NCBI RefSeq assembly: GCF_958299795.1
Contig: NC_133206.1
Span: forward strand, 27,436,624 to 27,500,623
From: Porites lutea
Taxonomy: Eukaryota > Cnidaria > Anthozoa > Scleractinia > Poritidae
Direction: 5' to 3'
Length of the DNA: 64,000 nt
In this document: in pieces, positions 57,313 through 64,000 of the stretch
Layout: each line of letters begins with the position of its first letter
Position numbering within the stretch: the stretch's first letter is position 1
The notes under the pieces: generated by a model
Seen by the model: the letters and a program-made list of their open reading frames with translations, nothing else
Told to the model about the DNA's origin: nothing
Databases searched by the model: none
Program-made: the position numbers and the translations under genes

Positions 57313-58030
57313 CCGAAAGTGTAACGGCCCCACCGAAAGTAACGGCAAACTCGAAATTAGCCACCCTTCGCCGAAACTTACCTTCGATCTACGTAAAAAG
57401 CGATTTTAATGAGTGTTTAACGTAACATATGTCGTAACAGGAACGAGAAAAAAATTTCTCAGTTTTTTGTAATTTTTAGGTACCATCTTCGTGATTACTG
57501 ATCAATTTAACAAGAGCGTGGTATCGTACTGTACTGTCTCAACTAAACAACTAGACTTGCCATAAGTCGACCGCGAGAGAGCGCTGAAGGCGCGACGACG
57601 TCTACTACTAAACAACGTGTTGAGTCATTAGACTATCTCTTGCTCCAATTAACTAGTTTTTTAAGCCGGTTAAATCTAGATGTGTCATCCAGTATTCTGT
57701 CTTTAGAACAAGTAATATTTTTTGTTGCATGTCAGAAGGAGTTTCGAAGTCTCACGAATCTTCTTGAACCCACTGGGATTTTTCACATTATTCATTTTCC
57801 GTATGAAGTCCGCCATCCAACACCCAAACGTTTCCGTTCCACGCTTCCATCACGTGGTGTTAAAAGCGTGAATTGATTGGTCGATAGATGATTTGGCGGC
57901 ACGCACGCCTACCCACTTCCGATGTTTATATCGTTGAGCATCGATCGATTGTTCTTTCTCGAAATTGCCGACCGTGATCTTCTGTTCTTCGTGTGGTATT
58001 TCTGTTCTGTTTTTAACGCCGACGGAAACG
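57313..58030. other. 5' flank of tetraspanin B; no other gene
   Basis: No recognised repeat or gene. Several open frames are short. The 5' UTR of the tetraspanin presumably lies in the last hundred or so bases. Confidence 0.4.
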
Positions 58031-61000
58031 ATGAAGGCCAGAGATGAAGGATTCTGCAATATTGTTTGCATGAAGACACTGTTTTTCGTGTTTAATTTCA
58101 TCTTTTGGGTGAGTGAAAGCCTCGCGAAAAGCTTCCAGACGAATCCCAACTTTTGTTTTGAGAGAACGGTGAAAGTGTTATTTAAGAGGGCAGGATAAAT
58201 ACCTATTTTCACTACATTTTCGTGGTTTCATCGTGTGCCAAGACAGATTATTAATTTCAAAGTTACGGTGATCTCTTTCTGTCATAAATGTGGTCGCACA
58301 ACATCATGTTCGTAAAATTTTCACCAGTTTATCAGCTGTCGCCTTTCGACTTTAGAGTATAATATATTCATTTCACTTAAAGCTTTTCCAACTTTCTATG
58401 ACTTCTTTATTTCTTTGTTTTATGCCCTTAAAGCGAAACATTGAGGCACCTTTAGTTTTAGAGCGATTAGAATGTAGCTTTAACCATGGAATTAATGACG
58501 AGTTCTGTCAAAGTTATGGAATTTTAATGAGCTTACAGTGTAGTACAATGCACGTTTATACTTAAATCTTCGTCATACTTTCACAAAGATAAATAGTTTC
58601 CTGTTGGTAGGGCCTTTTCAGCTCAAGTAGGTATTATTATGTAAAATATTTTTTGCTAAAATTATCGAGAATATTCTACCATTAGTATGATTTTAAAGCT
58701 TTTACAGGATACTTTGATGTGCTCTTAGCTTTTACAGTTAGCTTTCATATTGTTTTCCCACTGGGTCAACCAAACCTCTGAACATTTATCTAATGGGTTA
58801 ATTTATTTGTTTGAGTCCCTGTTCAAACACTGATATTTTGTTTTGGCAAGATTTTGAGAAAAGTACAGTATGTGCATATTTTGGGCTTCTGTTTACAAGG
58901 ACCCTAGCACTAGGAGGGTTACCCTAGCACTCGCACTATTTCTTCTTTTCTCACACGACATGCTTACAAGGCAGGTAGGGTTACCCTAGTGCTAGGGGGT
59001 TACCCTACCTGCCTTGTAAACACCCAGCTAGGGATAACTCACCTACCCAGGTCAACTTTCCGCCGTCATGTGTGACCAGTAATTGTGCCAATTTGAACAG
59101 TATTATCCAATTTCTAAGCTTAATAATAAACTTGTGGATAAGTTGAAGTATACATAGACAAGTACACAGCCAGTTATAACTCATAACCCAAGGGGACCAA
59201 AAAAAATTAATTCCTATAACATTCCTTCAGCTTGCAGGTGTCGGAATTTTGGGTGTTGGAATATGGATAATGGTCTTCAAAAGTGATTACAAAAGTTTGC
59301 TGGACAGCGATATCTATGTGATTGTGCCAGGTCTAATGATTGCGGCAGGCGTGGTGGTCATCATCGTTGCAATTGTGGGATGTTTAGGAGCTATTAAGGA
59401 GAACAGGTTTTTCTTGATCTCTGTGAGTACATGCATCTCTGTCGCTAAAAATGTAAACCTTATTCACAATACCCACCATCTTTGCACATGCTTTAGGATC
59501 AATGGGGTACACCTGTAAAAGCGCCAGTTTCCAAGATAAATGTGTTCAACAGAAAATGTAAAAATAATGCAAGATTTGTTGATTGTGCCTTGGTGTCCAC
59601 ATAATGAATACCAAAACTGTAATTCTTGATTGAAATAATGTGGGGTTTCAATAGATACAAAATATGTACTGCCTGTAGAAGAGAAATTTTTGTAAAAAGT
59701 GTCTTTGGGCCTTTGTTATGGTATAGCATGATAATTAAGTATTTTAAGGACAATTTCCATGATTGTCAAGAACCCTTGCTTGTTGATGTAACACTGTGCA
59801 CAAAACAAATGCCAGGTTCACATGCAAGGCCAAGTTGGAAATAAGTATTGTGGGCAATTGGCTATTACAACCCATGGGACAACCCATAGGCAGGAATGGT
59901 ACACTGTATCTATGGATTGTCATCACTCAACCGAGCGAAATCTGTGCTGGGAGGTTTACTGTGAAATGGTATTAACTTCATTAACAATTATTGTATTGCA
60001 ATTATAGTGGTAGTGTAACTTACATGTAAATCTAATTTTTTTTTATTTTTTTGTTGTTTGTAAATTTCCATTTCTTTCAGTTTTTAGTGATGGTGATCCT
60101 GGTCTTTATTCTGGAGTTGACAATTGGAATTTTGGCTTTCGTATATTCTAATAAGGTACATTATGTATTCTGCTTTACCAACATTTTGCCTCGTGTAAGG
60201 GAATTCAAGACAGTCTTGGATTCTAGATTTCAGGCACTGGATTCCGGTCTCTTGTCATTGGATTCTGGATTCCAATCATTAGTAGGATCCCAGATTCCTT
60301 GAGCTACCACAAGTGAAATATTCCCGGATAATTTCAGATTTCACGAACCAGAATTTCTGGGTTTTTGGATTCCGGATTCCCTTGCATTGGGTGAAACATT
60401 CACCCAGACATGATTAAGATTGAGATTTTTGCTAATTAAAGATGTAAAAGAATATGTAATTGTTCAAACTAGTACATGTATGATTGGCATTACTCATTTA
60501 CAAAATGTATTAATTTTGCTTCACAGTAGTCACTTCAATGACGTTACTGATCTCAATGTTTCTAAATGTATAGTGGTGTCAGTTGGCAGGACTAGTAGCA
60601 ATACACTGTCACTTAGGCTGTTAATTAGTGATCAGTGTATTTTAAACCTTTCTTAAGTTTTACACTGTAGTATGAATCTCCTACATATGTACATGTAAAA
60701 TGTCTACTACAGTGTTGTTTATTACAATTTTTAAAGGTTAAAAACTTTGTGATGCAAGACCCTTTGGCAAAGGTTAAATTTAACATGTGATTGATGCAAT
60801 AGACATTTTAAAAGTTTCTGCTGTTAATTAATCTTTTAAAATGTACTTGCATGGCTGCCACAGTTCAGGAAATGGTGAGGAAAAAAAATTCTGCAAGGTC
60901 AGGGAAAAGTCAGGGAATTTTACTTTGAGTTAGGGAAAATTAAAGTCTTTGAAAGAAGTCAGGGAAAAGAGAAATTAATTCTTAAGAGTACATATTAATT

Positions 61001-63459
61001 TTATTCTTTTCCCTCTGCTTTCATCGTTTTCTAACATTTAACATTCTTTTGACATAATATTTTTTATTTTTATGCACATGAATATATTTTTTTATTCAAT
61101 TTGGTAGCATGTTGTTCATGAAGTTGAACAACAAGCTGGTGATGGGTTTTCGTTCTTGCACGTCATGTTAAGGAACTATCAATTCATGTCTGACACTGCA
61201 TGTGATTTGCTGAAAGCCTAAATAAATAGGTGAAAAGGTGCTATGAGGGGCGGGTTGAGTCCATTATTAGGACTTATTTGTGAAATTGTTAATTCAGTTG
61301 ATCAGGGAAAAGTCAGGGAATTTCAGAAACCTCTGTCTGTGGCAGCCATGACTTGGTACAAATATTTGTAGGTTGTAGAGGGTAACTGGTATGTTACATA
61401 TATATCTCACATTCTTTCATGTACATGTACAGTGAACAGGTACTTGGAATAAATCATCAAAACTCCTCATCTCATCTTCTGTTATTGTTACATGTATTGA
61501 TTTTCCATTGAGAGTGAAAAAGGTGTATGCGTTAATACAGTGCGTTTTATTTCACTTAATATGATCACAATAATTTATGTTAGGGATAGACCATTATTGT
61601 TTTGATGGGGAGGGGAGGGGTTGGAAAATTTTGAAATAATTTGTTTGCACAGGCTGTAAACACTGAAATAAATTGTATGCAAGTAAAAAACAGTTTTTGT
61701 GGGAAGACAGAGACAAAAAAGTTGTTTGCAGCAGGAGCCACATTTCAAAAAAAGTGTTTGCATGTGAAAATTTTCAATCCCCCCCCCCCACCCCATCCGT
61801 TAAAACAATGATGGTCCCTCCCACCAAGCCTGGATCCTAACTTGCAGATAACCTTTCATGAGTACATGTAATAAAATTTTGTTTGTTTTCCGTTTTCATT
61901 AGATAAAAGATGAGATAAGGATAACGATTAAGGACAAAATGAATCAATATGGTGTGAACGATGATGTGACAAAATCTATTGACAAAGTACAGGAGGAGGT
62001 GAGAGACTACGTCATTATACATCTTGCATTAATTTCCCTGCTTACATTAGAGCGAGAAGAACTCGGATTTTACCAAATCACTCTACAACAACATTCCTGG
62101 CTTTGATTTTGAAGTTTTTTTGCTTCACCTTTGTTGCTATTGTCTTATTGTACTGCACATTTTGGTGAGATTACAGAATGAGTAAACAGTCAAATGGACT
62201 TTCAACTTTCATTTTGATGAACATCTTTGTATGACAGACACCTACCTACATTTGTATTAATGGACATCCTACTGTAAGTTGGTTTCTGCCGTCTTATTTC
62301 TCTGTCTTTCCGTATTAAGAAGTAAATCTCTCCCTGAGCAAATGCGGATATAGAGCTGGTCAACGCCATCCTTCAGTCATTTTCTTTAACTCAGAAACAG
62401 AAACAACTCCCTTCTCCACTTTGTAAAACCTACACTGCTCATAGAATCTGGTCCCTGCCACACATCAACCACATTTGACAATGAGAGGAAACAATAAAAG
62501 TAAAAACGCACATGTAAGTTTAGAGTTGGTCACTGCCAAATTTCTTCTCTCACTCTACACAGGGTTCACACAGTCTTGAAAAATCCTTGAATTTTAGGGA
62601 AAGTCCTTGAAAAGTCCTTGGATTCCATTTTTCCTTGAAAGGTCGTTAAATTTCTGTGCAAGCCCTGAAAGGTTTTTGAATTTTCTTCAACTTTGAATGT
62701 ATGTAGTGGCCTGGGAATTGTTTTTTTTTTTTAACGATTTTTGGCTGTCCAATACAGAATATACTGTAAGTCATTGCTCAGCGAAGTTAAAGGTCATTTA
62801 CATAAAGCGATATTTTTGTTTTATGTAATAATTGGTTATTAATGAGACAAGTGAACTGAAGAAATGTAGATAGGTTAGTGTAGCAAACAGTTCAAGCCTT
62901 AAAGTCCTGTGAGAATGGACTGGGAACGTGCACTTTATACATGTGCCTTACACTTACGCGTCATCCCTACGCCCCCTTTTCCCAGATCACGCGCTTATAT
63001 ATATATATATATTTTTTTTTTTCACAGCTTTATTGGGTGCTCCTCTAGTGATATACAATATAAATTTGTAATACAACACAAAAAAAAAGAAAAAAAAAAA
63101 GAAGCAACAACCCAAAAGGGGTAGGTGCAATGGGACTAACGTCCCATGCGAGGCACCGCCCCTTTTCGCGTGCCTTACGCTTGCTCGTCATCCCTACCAT
63201 CTGAGAGCCTGGAACAGGCTATCCATATACGCCCTGGCAAATCTATTTTGCAAAAATGATGATAAAACCACATTTTGTTAATACACACTGTTCTGTTAAT
63301 TTATTTTAGAAAAAGTGCTGTGGCTCTACTGGAGGAAGCAGCTGGAATGACACAGCTTGGCGGCAGGGTGAATCGGATAGGCTTGTTCCCGATTCCTGCT
63401 GTAAAACACGGACAGATGGATGTGGGAAGAGAGATCATCCTTCAAATATCAACGATAAG
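58031..63459 (+). CDS. Tetraspanin B (five exons; 3' end outside the window)
   Basis: Exons, all phase 0: 58031-58108, 59231-59422, 60081-60155, 61903-61998, 63310-63459, giving 197 residues so far. TM1 is split by intron 1 ([14 protein letters not shown] then [12 protein letters not shown]). TM2 includes [21 protein letters not shown] and TM3 [17 protein letters not shown]. Exons 4 and 5 give the large extracellular loop with [15 protein letters not shown] and GCGKRDHPS, matching tetraspanin A. Every shared intron position and phase is the same as in tetraspanin A, and exons 2, 3 and 4 have equal lengths (192, 75 and 96 nt). TM4 and the stop should lie beyond 64000. CD63/CD151-like membrane organiser by family; partners unknown. 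Confidence 0.88.
58891..59025. mobile_element. Fold-back element in tetraspanin B intron 1
   Basis: Starts TGTTTACAAGGACCC and ends GCCTTGTAAACA. An inner inverted repeat, ACAAGGCAGGTAGGGTTACC with its reverse complement, makes a second hairpin at 58966-59020. The ends resemble those of the MITE at 17246-17379. Confidence 0.7.
60849..61350. mobile_element. TIR element in tetraspanin B intron 3
   Basis: ATGGCTGCCACAG and CTGTGGCAGCCAT mark inverted ends. Repeated GTCAGGGAA motifs occur next to both ends and inside. There is no coding frame and no certain target duplication. Confidence 0.6.
61583..61819. mobile_element. MITE in tetraspanin B intron 3
   Basis: Left AGGGATAGACCATTATTG and right CAATGATGGTCCCT, with G-rich and C-rich stretches next to them, form imperfect inverted repeats. 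It ends about 80 bp before exon 4. Confidence 0.65.
62000..63309. other. Tetraspanin B intron 4 with repeat fragments
   Basis: Holds repeated TCCTTGAA/CCTTGAAAAG motifs (62570-62690), an (AT)n tract (62998-63012), A-rich runs (63080-63100) and a half hairpin MITE (about 63206). No exon was seen. Confidence 0.5.
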
Positions 63460-63849
63460 GTAACGCACAAAGTCCGTTCATGTAATACTATTTATTACAT
63501 GGCATAATCCGCTAGTGGGTAAGATGAAGGGAATCTTGTATTGTGATGGGCTATCTGAGCGGGCAAGACGGGTACTTTATTTTTCCAAGTTCAATACAAT
63601 TATATGTTGTGCTCTTGTAATCCGGGCTATTTTTCGTGTTTATCCCATAACTGAGTCACTGAGTCTTTATCATTGTGAGTGATAATAGGAAGCTTTAGCA
63701 CCAACGAGGGTGACGGCTACGAAAACGTCATTTAAAAAGTTAGTTCGTCCTGCTTCAAACTTTATCGCGCTTATTCCATCTCGTTCAGTTAGTCAAATAT
63801 TGGCAATTTTCTGGGTTGAATTCTCATAGACTATATCGAAGTCCTGGAA

Positions 63850-64000
63850 GAGAAAAACAAAGTCGTTGGCTTGTGTCCACGTCCTCAATAAAACGTTAAA
63901 TTAGGCATTTTTACGTCTTAGTCGTTCTCTGACGGCAAAGAAATGTACCAAAAAGCGTGATGCACATGCAAAGTTGTTGCTGTCCTAATTGCGGGCGAAA
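63850..64000. repeat. Dispersed repeat family R1, partial copy 4
   Basis: TTACGTCTTAGTCGTTCTC, GCAAAGAAATGTACCAAAAAG and GATGCACATGCAAAGTTGTT match the 3' half of copies 2 and 3. It is cut by the window edge. Confidence 0.5.

Overview
The window is animal nuclear DNA, most likely from an anthozoan cnidarian such as a stony coral. The reasons are: intron-split genes with GT-AG junctions; a gustatory-receptor-like (GRL) 7TM gene of the kind known in cnidarians; a PA14-containing beta-GalNAc transferase; tetraspanins; tandem tRNA-His genes; and AT-rich intergenic DNA packed with short fold-back transposons, LINEs and Penelope-like debris. No bacterial or organellar features were seen. The species assignment is inference.

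Layout. 1-1260: satellite array of about 162-bp units, each able to fold. 3877-4480: two MITEs inserted end to end. 6461-14736 (minus): three-exon PA14 + GT7-type N-acetylgalactosaminyltransferase gene. A second intact first exon with the same domains and the same splice phase lies upstream at 21741-22762, with no catalytic exons of its own in the window. 15900-21130: mobile elements, including a 1.3-kb element with 32-bp terminal repeats and a perfect 9-bp target duplication. 23150-26020: long inverted repeats around a Penelope-like relic. 26810-27930: broken LINE. 28503-33400 (minus): apparently intact LINE of the CR1/L2/jockey kind with an SGNH-esterase-like ORF1 and an endonuclease-RT ORF2. 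33643-38483 (plus): two-exon Ly6/uPAR three-finger protein gene whose intron holds several transposons. 40746-47598 (minus): tetraspanin gene, six exons found. 49930-51082 (plus) and 56191-56754 (minus): five tRNA-His genes around a four-exon GRL gene at 52936-55988. 58031-63459 (plus): second tetraspanin gene, five exons, running off the right edge.

The host genes encode mostly Golgi, secreted or membrane proteins. The two tetraspanins share exon breaks and phases, so they are dispersed paralogues on opposite strands. I see no operon-like functional link between the genes. The most interesting points are the duplicated first exon of the glycosyltransferase (possible alternative promoters or a promoter-exon duplication), a recurrent group of hairpin MITEs with 9-bp target duplications, the intact LINE, and the GRL gene between two tRNA-His clusters.

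All exon models come from reading splice signals, phase and protein family motifs by eye. No alignment, expression data or database search was available.
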